A DNA stretch of 64,000 bases, taken from NCBI RefSeq assembly GCF_958439165.1, contig NZ_OY288120.1, positions 1-64,000 on the forward strand, written 5' to 3'. The notes beneath the pieces were generated by a model, which saw only the letters and a program-made list of their open reading frames with translations, ran no database searches and was not told the DNA's origin. The translations under genes were made by a program, and so were the position numbers. This document shows, one piece after another, positions 18,820-29,112 of the stretch (position 1 is the stretch's first letter; the number at the start of each line of letters is the position of its first letter). The DNA comes from an uncultured Hydrogenophaga sp. (GTDB taxonomy: Bacteria; Pseudomonadota; Gammaproteobacteria; Burkholderiales; Burkholderiaceae_C).

Positions 18820-20438
18820 GCCTCCGCGCTCCGGCCCTTCTGGGCAAAGATGCCCTGGGGGCGTTTCTGGATGAAGACGATGATGAACACCAGCACGGCG
18901 ATCTTGGCCAGCACCGCACCGGCCCAGCCCTCGATGAACTTGTTGAGCAGGCCCAGGCCGAGCGCGGCGTACACCGTGCCCGCGAGCTGGCCCACGCCAC
19001 CCAGCACCACCACCATGAACGAGTCGACGATGTAGCTCTGGCCGAGGTCGGGCCCGACGTTGCCGATCTGGCTCAGCGCGCAGCCGGCCAGGCCGGCGAT
19101 GCCGGAGCCCAGGGCGAAGGCCCAGGTGTCGATGCGCGCGGTGTTGACGCCCATGCAGGCCGCGATCGGCCGGTTCTGGGTGACGCCGCGCACGAACAGG
19201 CCCAGCCGGGTGCGGCCGATGAGCAGAGCGACACCGACCAGCACCAGCACCGCAAACACGATGATCAGCACCCGGTTCCACGGCAGCGTGAGCTGGCCCA
19301 TGAGGGTGATGCTGCCGCTCATCCAGGAAGGGTTCTCGACCCCCACGTTCTGCGCGCCGAACAGGCTGCGCACCGCCTGCATCAGCACCAGGCTGATGCC
19401 CCAGGTGGCCAGCAGAGTTTCCAGCGGTCGGCCGTACAGGAAGCGGATCACGCTGCGCTCCATGGCCGCACCCACCAGGGCCGAGGTGGCGAAAGCCACC
19501 GGCATGGCCACCAGCAGGTACCAGTCGAAGGCATCGGGCAGGTGCTGGCGGAAGAACACCTGCACCAGCCAGGTCGCGTAGGCGCCGATCATGATCAGCT
19601 CGCCGTGCGCCATGTTGATGACGCCCATCAGTCCGTAGGTGATGGCCAGCCCGAGCGCGGCCAGCAGCAGGATGCTGCCCAGGCTGATGCCGGTGAAGGC
19701 CTGCGACAGCGCGCTGCTGATCATCAGCGAGCGATCGAGCGCGGCCAGGGACGCCTTGATGGCCGCCTGCACCGCCGGCACCTGCTCGGCCTGCAGCTGG
19801 CGTTCCAGCACCGACTTGAGCGAAGGGTCGCGGGCGCCGGAAAGCGCCTGCGCGGCCGCCAGGCGCTGGGCCTCGTCTTCGCTGGAGAGCAGGATGGCGG
19901 CGCGGGCCCGCTGCAGGTCGGCACGCGCCATGTCGTTCAGGTTGCCGGCCAGCGCTTTGTCGATCAGGGGCAGCTGGGCGGCGTCGGGTTCGTCGAAATT
20001 GCTGCGCTGGATCAGCTGCGCTGCTGCGCGCTGGGCCGGCTCGTCGGTGCCGAACAGGGCGCGGCCGGCCAGGGCCGTGGCCAGTGCACCGCGCATGCGG
20101 TTGTTGACCACCGCGTCCTCGCCGCTGCCGTCGGGGGTGACGGCCGCGCCGGTCACGGCGTCGGTGGCGCTGCCGTCGGCAGCCAGGATGAACACCTGCT
20201 CGCCCTGCACCTGCACCGACCCGTCGGCCAGGGCCTCGATCAGGGCCACGGCACGCGGGTCGGCTTCGGTCACCAGCCGGTTGAGCGTCTCGACCCGCTC
20301 GTCGCCCTGGCCGGCGGCCAGCGTCAGGGCATCGGCAGGGGACAGGGCCTGGGCACTGCCGGCTGCCATCAGCAGCGGCAGGGCCAGCAGCCACCCGGCC
20401 CGCCGGGCCAGGTCAAGGAGTCGGGTCGCGACGGTCAC
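18816..20438 (-). CDS. urtB: Urea ABC transporter permease UrtB
   Basis: The 540-residue permease is longer than ordinary LIV permeases because of an N-terminal export signal (about 1-31, cleavage near AQA-LSP) and a roughly 200-residue Ala-rich helical domain ahead of the membrane part. This extension is usual for UrtB. The permease part starts at about 240 and includes YGLMGVINMAHGELIMIGAY and the GLAGCALSQIGNVGPDLGQSY stretch. A GTG start at 20438, 10 bases after urtA, is needed to include the signal peptide; the ribosome binding site is weak. It ends in an overlap with urtC. Confidence 0.94.
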   Translation of the reverse strand: MTVATRLLDLARRAGWLLALPLLMAAGSAQALSPADALTLAAGQGDERVETLNRLVTEADPRAVALIEALADGSVQVQGEQVFILAADGSATDAVTGAAVTPDGSGEDAVVNNRMRGALATALAGRALFGTDEPAQRAAAQLIQRSNFDEPDAAQLPLIDKALAGNLNDMARADLQRARAAILLSSEDEAQRLAAAQALSGARDPSLKSVLERQLQAEQVPAVQAAIKASLAALDRSLMISSALSQAFTGISLGSILLLAALGLAITYGLMGVINMAHGELIMIGAYATWLVQVFFRQHLPDAFDWYLLVAMPVAFATSALVGAAMERSVIRFLYGRPLETLLATWGISLVLMQAVRSLFGAQNVGVENPSWMSGSITLMGQLTLPWNRVLIIVFAVLVLVGVALLIGRTRLGLFVRGVTQNRPIAACMGVNTARIDTWAFALGSGIAGLAGCALSQIGNVGPDLGQSYIVDSFMVVVLGGVGQLAGTVYAALGLGLLNKFIEGWAGAVLAKIAVLVFIIVFIQKRPQGIFAQKGRSAEA

Positions 20439-20448
20439 CGGCGCACGC

Positions 20449-21747
20449 TCACTTCTTCTCGGGAACGTTCTTCTTGCCCTTGTTCTCGGCGATGAAGTCG
20501 CTCCAGGGGTCGGCCACCACCGGACCCTTGGTCTTCCACACCACGTTGAACTGGCCGTCGGCCTTCACTTCGCCGATGAACACCGGCTTGTGCAGGTGGT
20601 GGTTTTCCTTGTCCATGGTGGAGACGAAACCGCCCGGGGCCTGGAAGGTCTGGCCGGCCATGGCGGCAATCACCTTGTCGGTGTCGGTGCTCTTGGCCTT
20701 GGCCACGGCCTGCGCCCACATGTTGATGCCGATGTAGGTGGCTTCCATCGGGTCGTTGGTCAGCGGCTTGTCCTTGTGCCCGGGGATGTTCTTGGCCTTG
20801 GCGTAGTCGCTCCACTTCTTGACGAACGCGGTGTTGGCCGGGTTCTTGATGCTCATGAAGTAGTTCCAGGCGGCCAGGTGGCCCACCAGCGGCTTGGTGT
20901 CCACGCCGCGCAGCTCTTCCTCACCGACCGAGAACGCCACCACCGGCACGTCGGTGGCCTTCAGGCCGGCGTTGCCCAGCTCCTTGTAGAAGGGCACGTT
21001 CGAGTCGCCGTTGATGGTGGAGATGACCGCAGTCTTCTTGCCGGCCGAAGCGAACTTCTTGATGTTGCCGATGATGGTCTGGTAGTCGCTGTGACCGAAC
21101 GGGGTGTACTCCTCCATGATGTCGGCGTCGGGGATGCCCTTGGACTTCAGGAAGGCGCGCAGGATCTTGTTGGTGGTGCGCGGGTAGACGTAGTCGGTGC
21201 CCAGCAGCACGAAGCGCTTGGCCGAGCCGCCGTCCTTGCTCATCAGGTACTCCACCGCCGGAATGGCCTGCTGGTTGGGCGCGGCGCCGGTGTAGAACAC
21301 GTTCTTGCTGAGCTCTTCGCCTTCGTACTGCACCGGGTAGAACAGCAGGCTGTTGAGTTCCTCGAACACCGGCAGCACCGACTTGCGGCTCACCGAGGTC
21401 CAGCAGCCGAACACCACGGCCACCTTGTCTTGGCTGATGAGCTGGCGGGCCTTCTCGGCGAACAGCGGCCAGTTGGAGGCCGGATCGACCACCACCGGCT
21501 CCAGCTTCTTGCCGAGCACGCCGCCCTTGGCGTTGATCTCGTCGATGGCCATGAGCACCGTGTCCTTGAGGACGGTCTCGGAAATGGCCATGGTGCCGGA
21601 GAGGCTGTGCAGGACGCCGACCTTGATGGTCTCCTGCGCATGGGCGGGCAGACCGGCCAGGCCGAGGGTGGCCACGGCGGCGGCGACGGACAGGGCCTTG
21701 AGGGTCAGGCGGCGGGGTTGCTGGGTGATCGGGTTGTGGCGGGGCAT
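20449..21747 (-). CDS. urtA: Urea ABC transporter substrate-binding protein UrtA
   Basis: Periplasmic urea-binding protein, 432 residues. The signal peptide (about 1-36, ending AHA-QETIKVG) contains PRRLTLK, so Tat export is possible. The mature part is a periplasmic-binding-protein fold of the LIV class with HSLSGTMAISET, FGCWTSVSRKSVLPVFEE and FYPVQYEGEE, all UrtA hallmarks. AGGAGA lies directly upstream of the ATG. It is the first gene of urtABCDE. The 120 bases before it, after the response regulator gene, contain a perfect 8-8 dyad (21840-21859) that may be the control site. Confidence 0.96.
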   Translation of the reverse strand: MPRHNPITQQPRRLTLKALSVAAAVATLGLAGLPAHAQETIKVGVLHSLSGTMAISETVLKDTVLMAIDEINAKGGVLGKKLEPVVVDPASNWPLFAEKARQLISQDKVAVVFGCWTSVSRKSVLPVFEELNSLLFYPVQYEGEELSKNVFYTGAAPNQQAIPAVEYLMSKDGGSAKRFVLLGTDYVYPRTTNKILRAFLKSKGIPDADIMEEYTPFGHSDYQTIIGNIKKFASAGKKTAVISTINGDSNVPFYKELGNAGLKATDVPVVAFSVGEEELRGVDTKPLVGHLAAWNYFMSIKNPANTAFVKKWSDYAKAKNIPGHKDKPLTNDPMEATYIGINMWAQAVAKAKSTDTDKVIAAMAGQTFQAPGGFVSTMDKENHHLHKPVFIGEVKADGQFNVVWKTKGPVVADPWSDFIAENKGKKNVPEKK

Positions 21748-21839
21748 GGCGTTTCTCCTGTGATCCTGGGTGTCCGCCAGGGGCCGACGGGCCCTCTGGA
21801 ACGGTGAAATGGATGCTAGGGAGAACCCTGTGGGGTGTA

Positions 21840-21859
21840 TGTACGCCGCATGGCGTACA
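21840..21859. promoter_or_regulatory. Perfect dyad upstream of urtA, candidate operator
   Basis: TGTACGCC and GGCGTACA face each other across four bases (21840-21847 and 21852-21859). The site is in the 120-base gap between the LuxR-type regulator gene and urtA, about 93 bases before the urtA start. No T run follows on either strand, which speaks against an intrinsic terminator. A dimeric regulator, most simply the LuxR-type response regulator encoded next door, could bind here. Confidence 0.55.
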
Positions 21860-21867
21860 AGCCCGCC

Positions 21868-22896
21868 TCAGCTGCCGGGCTGCTGCAGTTGCGGCACCCG
21901 CGCCAGTGCCATGGCGGCGGCTGCGGTGCGGGTCTCCACACCCAGCTTGGCGTGGATGCGCTCCAGGTGCTTCTTCACCGTCGCGGGGCTGGCGCCCAGG
22001 ATGTCGGCGATGTCGCGGTTGATCTTGCCGCGCACCACCCAGTACAGCACCTCGGCCTCGCGGGCGGTGAGGCCGAAGGTGCCGGCCAGGGTGGCCAGCA
22101 CCGATTCGTCGGAGGTTTCCTGCATCACGATGAGCCAGTCGCCGCCGGTGTCGGCCGCCAGGTCGTGGTCCTCGTCGCCCACCCGCTGGTGCAGCCGGAA
22201 GGTCAGGCGGCGCGGTCCGTTGTCCAGCGTGAGGCGCGGCGGCTCGCGCTGGGCCTGGGCCTCGGCCATGTGGCGGCGCAGCCAGGCCAGCACCGGCTCG
22301 GGCGTGACCGGGGATTCGGTGCCGCAGTGGTGGCGCAGCAGGCTGCGGGCCAGCGGGGTCTGCCACATGAGGCGGCCGTCGCGCTCGCGCACCGTGATGG
22401 TGGCGTAGCCGAAGGCGTCCAGCGCATGCCGGGCCTGGCTGCGCTCGACCTCGCCTTCGCGCGCCTGCCGGGCCTGGCGCAGGTGCACCCCCATGCGGGC
22501 CATGACCTCGCGCGGCTTGATGGGCTTGGTGACGTAGTCGGCACCGCCCGCCTCCAGCGCCGCCACCAGGTGTTCGGTGTCGGTCAGGCCGGTCATGAAG
22601 ATGATGGGAATGTCGGCGGTCTCGGGGCGGGCCTTCAGCCGGCGCGCGACCTCGAAGCCGTCCAGACCGGGCATGACGGCGTCCAGCAGGATGACGTCGG
22701 GTCGGGCCTGGGCGGCGCGGCGCAGGGCGGACTCGCCGTCGAGCGCGACCAGCACGGTGTAGCCGGCCGCGTCCAGCCCGTCGTGCAGGGGCGCGACGTT
22801 GTCGGGCACATCGTCAACGATGAGCACCACCACCGAGCCGTCGTGGCGCAAGGGCCCGGCGGCGATGTCAGTCGGTCCCTGGTCGGTCGGGTGCAT
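21868..22896 (-). CDS. LuxR-type response regulator of the urea regulon
   Basis: The 342-residue protein has a receiver domain (about 20-140; VDDVPDN, acceptor Asp in ILLDAVMPG, Thr in FMTGL, Lys in TKPIKP), a middle region of about 120 residues that may be PAS-like, and a C-terminal LuxR-type helix-turn-helix (about 275-335; LTAREAEVLYWVVRGKINRDIA, then ATVKKHLERIHAKLGV). The ATG at 22896 overlaps the end of the permease/kinase gene by 29 bases, so the two are most likely a co-expressed pair. It lies directly upstream of urtA on the same strand and probably activates urt, which is inferred from position. Confidence 0.9.
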   Translation of the reverse strand: MHPTDQGPTDIAAGPLRHDGSVVVLIVDDVPDNVAPLHDGLDAAGYTVLVALDGESALRRAAQARPDVILLDAVMPGLDGFEVARRLKARPETADIPIIFMTGLTDTEHLVAALEAGGADYVTKPIKPREVMARMGVHLRQARQAREGEVERSQARHALDAFGYATITVRERDGRLMWQTPLARSLLRHHCGTESPVTPEPVLAWLRRHMAEAQAQREPPRLTLDNGPRRLTFRLHQRVGDEDHDLAADTGGDWLIVMQETSDESVLATLAGTFGLTAREAEVLYWVVRGKINRDIADILGASPATVKKHLERIHAKLGVETRTAAAAMALARVPQLQQPGS

Positions 22897-25800
22897 GGCG
22901 TTCGGGAAGGCTGGTCACCAGCGCTTCGATGGCATCAAAACGGAACTCGCGGGCCAGGGTGCGCAGCCGGGTGGCCAGCTGCGCCTGCCCCGGGCGGTGC
23001 TCCACCCAGTCGTCGAGCCACTGCACGATGCCCCGCGTGTAGCCCAGGCGGACCTGTTCCAGCAGGGGTGACAGTTCGGCCCGGTCGGGCGGCGGATCGG
23101 CCGGCGGCACCGCGGTGTCGGTGGTCACGGCCGGCGCCGTCGCCGGTATCCATTGCAGCGACAGGTGCTGGGCGAGCCAGACCAGCAGGTCGTCGCGGCG
23201 CACCGGCTTGACGAAGAAGTCCTGCGGGCGGTGGCCCCGGCCACCCTCGATGTCGCTCTGCAGGCCACGGTCGAAGGCATTGGCCGAGACGATGGCCAGG
23301 GGGATGTGACCCCAGCCGCGCGAGCGCAGGCGGCGCACGGTTTCCCAGCCGTCGATGCCGGGCATGGCCAGGTCCATGAAGATGGCGTGCGGTGCGCCGG
23401 GGCCGCCGGGCTGCAGCCCCTCCAGCTGCGCCAGGGCCTCCAGCCCGCTGTGGGCCGGCAGCACGTCGAAACCCAGCGGCAGCAGCCAGCGTGCGATGAG
23501 CTCGCGGTCGGCCTCCTCGTTGTCCACCACCATCACGCAGCGGCGCGGTCCGTCGTAACCCGCCATGCTGGCCGCCGCGGTCCGCTGCGGGGCCGCTGCG
23601 CTCAGCTCCGGCAGAAACAGCCGCACCGTGAACACCGAGCCCTGCCCGGGCGCGCTGCGCACGGTGAGCTCGCCGCCCATGAGGTCGGTCAGCATCTTGG
23701 CGATGGTCAGGCCCAGGCCGGTGCCGGTGGCGGCCTGCTCGGGTGTGCCCGGCGGTGCATCCAGCGCCGGTGCGGCACGGTCGCCCTGACCCCGGGCAAA
23801 CGGCTCGAACACCCGCTCCAGTTCCAGCGGCGTCATGCCGGGCCCGGTGTCGTGCACCTCGAAATGCGCCATCTCGCGGGCATAGGCCACCCGCAGCCGC
23901 ACCTGCCCCTGGCGGGTGAACTTGACCGCGTTGCCCAGCAGGTTGATGAGGATCTGGCGCACCCGCTTCTCGTCGGCCCGCACCGCCTCGGGCAGGCGTC
24001 CGGCCGGCTCGAAACCGAAGCCCAGCCCCTTGCCGCGCGCCTGCAGCTCGAACAGGCTGGCCACTTCGCGCACCGTGTCGGCAAAGGCCATGGGGCGCAC
24101 TTCCAGGGCCAGCTTGCCGCTCTCGATGCGGGCAATGTCCAGCGTGCCTTCGATGAGCGAGAGCAGGTGCTCCCCGCCCCGGTGGATGACGCGGATGGCG
24201 TGCGACTGCTGGCCGCCCAGCTTCTCGTCTTCCTGCAGCAGCTGGGCGTAACCCAGGATGCTGTTGAGCGGCGTGCGCAGCTCGTGGCTGATGGTGCTGA
24301 TGTAACGCGACTTGGCCTGGTTGGCCTGCTCGGCTGCACGGCGGGCCTGCTGCAGGGCTTCGTCGGTGCGGCGGTGCGACTCGATCTCGTGCATCAGCAG
24401 CACGGTCTGGCGGTTGGACTCTTCCTGAGCGACCTCGCGGCTCTTGTGGGCCAGCACCAGCCACCAGGCCACGGTGGCGGCCACCAGCAGCAGCACCAGG
24501 TAGACCCGCAGGAAGCCCGACCGCAGCGCAGCGTCCAGCAGCGGCACCGAGTCGCCCAGGCCACGCGCCAGGCTCTGCATCTCCTGCCGGTACAACAGCC
24601 CCAGCACCGCCGCCAGCAAGGGCGCGATCACCAGCATGAGCAGCAGGTAGTGCGACAGGCCGGCGTCCAGGTAGGGCCAGATGCTGCGCGGCAGCACCCG
24701 GCGCAACGCACCCGACCATTGCACCGACAGCCGTGCATGCGGCTTGCACAGATCGCCGCAGCGCGCATCCAGCGTGCAGCACAAGGAACAGATGTGGCCC
24801 TGGTAAGCCGGGCAATGCGCCATGTCCGGCGCCTCGTACTCGCGTTCGCAGATGACGCAGCGCTGCGTCACGGCGGAGCCAGGATTCGCCGCCGGGCTGT
24901 TGCGGGCAATGTAATAACGGCCTTTCGTGGCCCAGGCGATCAAGGGTGCGGTCACGAAGGCCGTGACCATCGCGATCACCGCCGAGAAAGCCTCGGCCAT
25001 CGGGCCCAGCAGGCCCAGGTGCGCCACGATGGACAGCACCGATGCCAGGGCCATGGCGCCCACACCCACCGGGTTCACGTCGAACAGGTGAGCCCGCTTG
25101 AACTCGATGCCCTTGGGCGACCAGCCCAGTGGCTTGTTGATCACCAGATCGGCCACCACCGCCATGATCCAGGCGATGGCAATGTTGGAGTACACCCCCA
25201 GCACCTGACCCAGCGCCTCGAACACCTTCATCTCCATCAGCATGAAGGCGATCAGGGTGTTGAACACCACCCACACCACCCGCCCCGGATGGCTGTGCGT
25301 GATGCGCGAGAAGAAGTTGCTCCAGGCCAGCGAGCCGGCATAGGCATTGGTGACGTTGATCTTCATCTGCGACACCACCACGAACAGCGCAGTGGCGGCA
25401 ATCGCCCAGCCCTGGTGCGGGAACACGTATTCGTAGGCCGCCAGGTACATCTGGTTGGGGTCGACCGCGCGGTCCACCGGCACCGCATGGCTGATGGCGA
25501 GGTAGGCCAGCAGCGCGCCGCCCAGCATCTTGAGCACCCCCAGCACCACCCAGCCAGGCCCCCCGGTCAGCACGCCGGCCCACCAGCGCCAGCGCGCACC
25601 AGGCGTGGGCGCCGGCATGAAGCGAAGGTAGTCGGCCTGCTCCCCCATCTGGGTGATGAGCGCGATGCCCACGGTCAACGCCGCACCAAACAGGTGCCAC
25701 TGGAAAGTGCCACCCTGCCCGTCCGCACCGGCGTAGTGCGCGACCTGGGTGAAGGTTTCGGGCGACATCCAGGCCACGGCCACGAAGGGCACCACCATCA

Positions 25801-26350
25801 TCACGATCCACAGCGGCTGGCTCCAGACCTGGAAGCGGCTGATGACCGAAACCCCGTGGGTCACCAGCGGAATGACCACCAGCGCACAGATCAGGTAGCC
25901 CCAGGCCGGCGGTATGCCCAGCGCCAGCTCCAGGGCGTAGGCCATGACCGCCGCCTCCAGTGCGAAGAAGATGAAGGTGAAGGACGCGTAGATGAGCGAG
26001 GTGATGGTCGAGCCGATGTAGCCGAAGCCCGCACCGCGGGTGAGCAGGTCCATGTCGACGCCGTACCGGGCGGCATACACGCTGATCGGCAGGCCGGCCA
26101 GGAAGATGATCAGCCCGGTGCACAGGATGGCGAGCGCCGCGTTGGTGAAACCGTACTGGACCAGCAGCGTGGCGCCCACCGCTTCCAGGATGAGGAAGGA
26201 CGCAGCCCCGAATGCGGTGTTGGCCACCCGCCATTCGCTCCAGCGGCGGAAGCGCTGCGGCGTGAACCGCAGCGCATAGTCCTCCATGGTCTCGCTGCCG
26301 ACCCAGCTGTTGTAGTCCCGGCGCACCTTGATGATGCGCTGGACGGGCAT
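22868..26350 (-). CDS. Fusion of NCS1-type permease, Cys-rich segment, histidine kinase and receiver
   Basis: A 1160-residue membrane sensor kinase. Residues about 1-480 form an NCS1-type (cytosine/purine/hydantoin) permease with around twelve membrane segments (KVRRDYNSWVGSETMEDYAL at the start, ADLVINKPLGWSPKGIEF near its end). Then comes a Cys-rich stretch (about 505-550, beginning CVICEREYEAPDMAHCPAY and containing CSLCC), two further membrane segments, a coiled linker, and a kinase core with His689 in STISHELRTPLNS, N box INLLGNAVKFT and GTGLGLTIAK. A receiver follows with Asp993 in IFMDLAMPG. The C-terminus is uncharacterised. It probably senses a nitrogen compound through the permease domain and signals to the LuxR regulator. 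An in-frame GTG at 26449 would add 33 residues that are encoded by an intergenic repeat, so ATG 26350 is preferred. Confidence 0.9.
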   Translation of the reverse strand: MPVQRIIKVRRDYNSWVGSETMEDYALRFTPQRFRRWSEWRVANTAFGAASFLILEAVGATLLVQYGFTNAALAILCTGLIIFLAGLPISVYAARYGVDMDLLTRGAGFGYIGSTITSLIYASFTFIFFALEAAVMAYALELALGIPPAWGYLICALVVIPLVTHGVSVISRFQVWSQPLWIVMMVVPFVAVAWMSPETFTQVAHYAGADGQGGTFQWHLFGAALTVGIALITQMGEQADYLRFMPAPTPGARWRWWAGVLTGGPGWVVLGVLKMLGGALLAYLAISHAVPVDRAVDPNQMYLAAYEYVFPHQGWAIAATALFVVVSQMKINVTNAYAGSLAWSNFFSRITHSHPGRVVWVVFNTLIAFMLMEMKVFEALGQVLGVYSNIAIAWIMAVVADLVINKPLGWSPKGIEFKRAHLFDVNPVGVGAMALASVLSIVAHLGLLGPMAEAFSAVIAMVTAFVTAPLIAWATKGRYYIARNSPAANPGSAVTQRCVICEREYEAPDMAHCPAYQGHICSLCCTLDARCGDLCKPHARLSVQWSGALRRVLPRSIWPYLDAGLSHYLLLMLVIAPLLAAVLGLLYRQEMQSLARGLGDSVPLLDAALRSGFLRVYLVLLLVAATVAWWLVLAHKSREVAQEESNRQTVLLMHEIESHRRTDEALQQARRAAEQANQAKSRYISTISHELRTPLNSILGYAQLLQEDEKLGGQQSHAIRVIHRGGEHLLSLIEGTLDIARIESGKLALEVRPMAFADTVREVASLFELQARGKGLGFGFEPAGRLPEAVRADEKRVRQILINLLGNAVKFTRQGQVRLRVAYAREMAHFEVHDTGPGMTPLELERVFEPFARGQGDRAAPALDAPPGTPEQAATGTGLGLTIAKMLTDLMGGELTVRSAPGQGSVFTVRLFLPELSAAAPQRTAAASMAGYDGPRRCVMVVDNEEADRELIARWLLPLGFDVLPAHSGLEALAQLEGLQPGGPGAPHAIFMDLAMPGIDGWETVRRLRSRGWGHIPLAIVSANAFDRGLQSDIEGGRGHRPQDFFVKPVRRDDLLVWLAQHLSLQWIPATAPAVTTDTAVPPADPPPDRAELSPLLEQVRLGYTRGIVQWLDDWVEHRPGQAQLATRLRTLAREFRFDAIEALVTSLPERHAPDRPGTD

Positions 26351-26424
26351 GCCCCCACGCTCCGCCGCTTCGCGGGTCGCTGCCCCCCGAGGGGGCTGAT
26401 CTGCCTTGGGGCGGCCCGGCGGCA
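26351..26424. repeat. Intergenic repeat of the type seen in Comamonadaceae genomes
   Basis: The stretch holds a short perfect palindrome (GCCCCCCGAGGGGGC-like, near 26378-26392), CGCTTCGCGG just before it and CTTGGGGCGGCCCGGCGG after it. I recognise this as resembling a dispersed intergenic repeat in Burkholderiales such as Acidovorax and Variovorax; this is from memory, and the copy number cannot be tested here. It lies between the permease/kinase start and ureA and would be translated only if the upstream GTG start were used. Confidence 0.5.
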
Positions 26425-26485
26425 GATCGGTGGCATCCGTGGTGTTCACCCGCTGCAAGGTGCAGCTTTCGTGCCATGACCGCTT

Positions 26486-26501
26486 CGGCACGGGTCTTGC
26501 T
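26486..26501 (+). promoter_or_regulatory. Sigma-54-like promoter element before ureA
   Basis: CGGCAC-GGGTC-TTGCT matches the -24/-12 pattern TGGCAC-N5-TTGCW at all but the first base, with GG (26487-26488) and GC (26499-26500) separated by exactly ten bases. The predicted start of transcription is near 26512, only a base before the ureA ATG at 26513, so the message would be almost leaderless. That makes the call uncertain. A GGTGCA sequence at 26459-26464 could be part of an activator site. Confidence 0.4.
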
Positions 26502-26512
26502 GAACCGCAGGT

Positions 26513-26815
<303 letters not shown>

Positions 26816-26839
26816 ACACCGCCCCTGCGGCCTCCCACC

Positions 26840-27010
26840 ATGACCCGACACCTCGCCGCCCTTTCAGCCCTGCTCGCCCCCGCCTGGGCGACCGCCCACG
26901 ACGGCCACGGCCTCTCCGGTGCCCACTGGCACGCCACCGACACCGTCGGCCTGCTGGCCAGCGTGGTCGCGGTGGCCGTGGGCCTGTGGTGGTCGGGCAA
27001 GGACCGCTGA
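26840..27010 (+). CDS. Small His-rich membrane protein between ureA and ureB
   Basis: A 56-residue ORF fills the gap between ureA and ureB. It begins MTRHLAALSALLAPAWATA, which looks like a signal peptide, continues with a His-rich stretch (HDGHG, then HWHATD) and ends in one hydrophobic helix (VGLLASVVAVAVGLWW) and a basic tail. Spacings of 24 and 12 bases to its neighbours fit co-translation in the operon. Small proteins of this kind occur at this place in related urease clusters as far as I recall; the His residues suggest nickel handling at the membrane, which is inference. It is far too short to be a full HupE/UreJ permease. Confidence 0.7.
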   Translation: MTRHLAALSALLAPAWATAHDGHGLSGAHWHATDTVGLLASVVAVAVGLWWSGKDR

Positions 27011-27022
27011 CCAGGACCCCCG

Positions 27023-27361
27023 ATGTCACTCGCCACACCCCGTCTCATCCCCGGCCAGCTGCTGCTGGACGAGGGCCGCCACGAACTCAACCCGGGCCGG
27101 CGCACGCTCACCCTGGTGGTGACCAACACCGCCGACCGGCCGATCCAGGTCGGCTCGCACTACCACTTTGCCGAGACCAACGCCGCGCTGTCCTTCGCCC
27201 GTGCAGCCGCGCGCGGCATGCGCCTGAACATTGCCAGCGGCACCGCGGTGCGCTTCGAGCCCGGCCAGCAACGCACGGTGGAGCTGGTGGACTACGCCGG
27301 CGCCCGCGTGGTGCACGGCTTCCGGGGCCAGGTCCGCGGACCGCTCGACCCGCACGCTTGA
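27023..27361 (+). CDS. ureB: Urease subunit beta UreB
   Basis: Structural beta subunit of urease, 112 residues. Family features: LIPGQLLLDEG near the N-terminus, the stretch RPIQVGSHYHFAETNAAL, and FEPGQQRTVELVDYAG. It forms the alpha/beta/gamma trimer with UreA and UreC. It is a separate gene, not fused to ureA, as in most proteobacteria. The stop is ten bases before the ureC start. Confidence 0.97.
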   Translation: MSLATPRLIPGQLLLDEGRHELNPGRRTLTLVVTNTADRPIQVGSHYHFAETNAALSFARAAARGMRLNIASGTAVRFEPGQQRTVELVDYAGARVVHGFRGQVRGPLDPHA

Positions 27362-27371
27362 GGACGACGAC

Positions 27372-29105
<1,734 letters not shown>

Positions 29106-29112
29106 GGCCACC

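Noticed and set aside
21840..21859. Intrinsic terminator after the response regulator gene
   Set aside because: The dyad is followed by no T run on either strand and has a moderate G+C content; an operator is more likely.
26350..26449. GTG start at 26449 for the permease/kinase
   Set aside because: The extra 33 codons coincide with an intergenic palindromic repeat and no good ribosome binding site precedes the GTG. Not fully excluded.
22935..26479. Very long open frames of 1100-1180 codons on both strands over the permease/kinase gene
   Set aside because: They are GC-driven shadows: repetitive Arg/Gly/Ala/His-rich translations with no family resemblance, while the chosen frame has clear NCS1, kinase and receiver motifs.
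26840..27010. Small urease-operon ORF as HupE/UreJ nickel permease
   Set aside because: It has 56 residues and one membrane helix, far below the size of HupE/UreJ.
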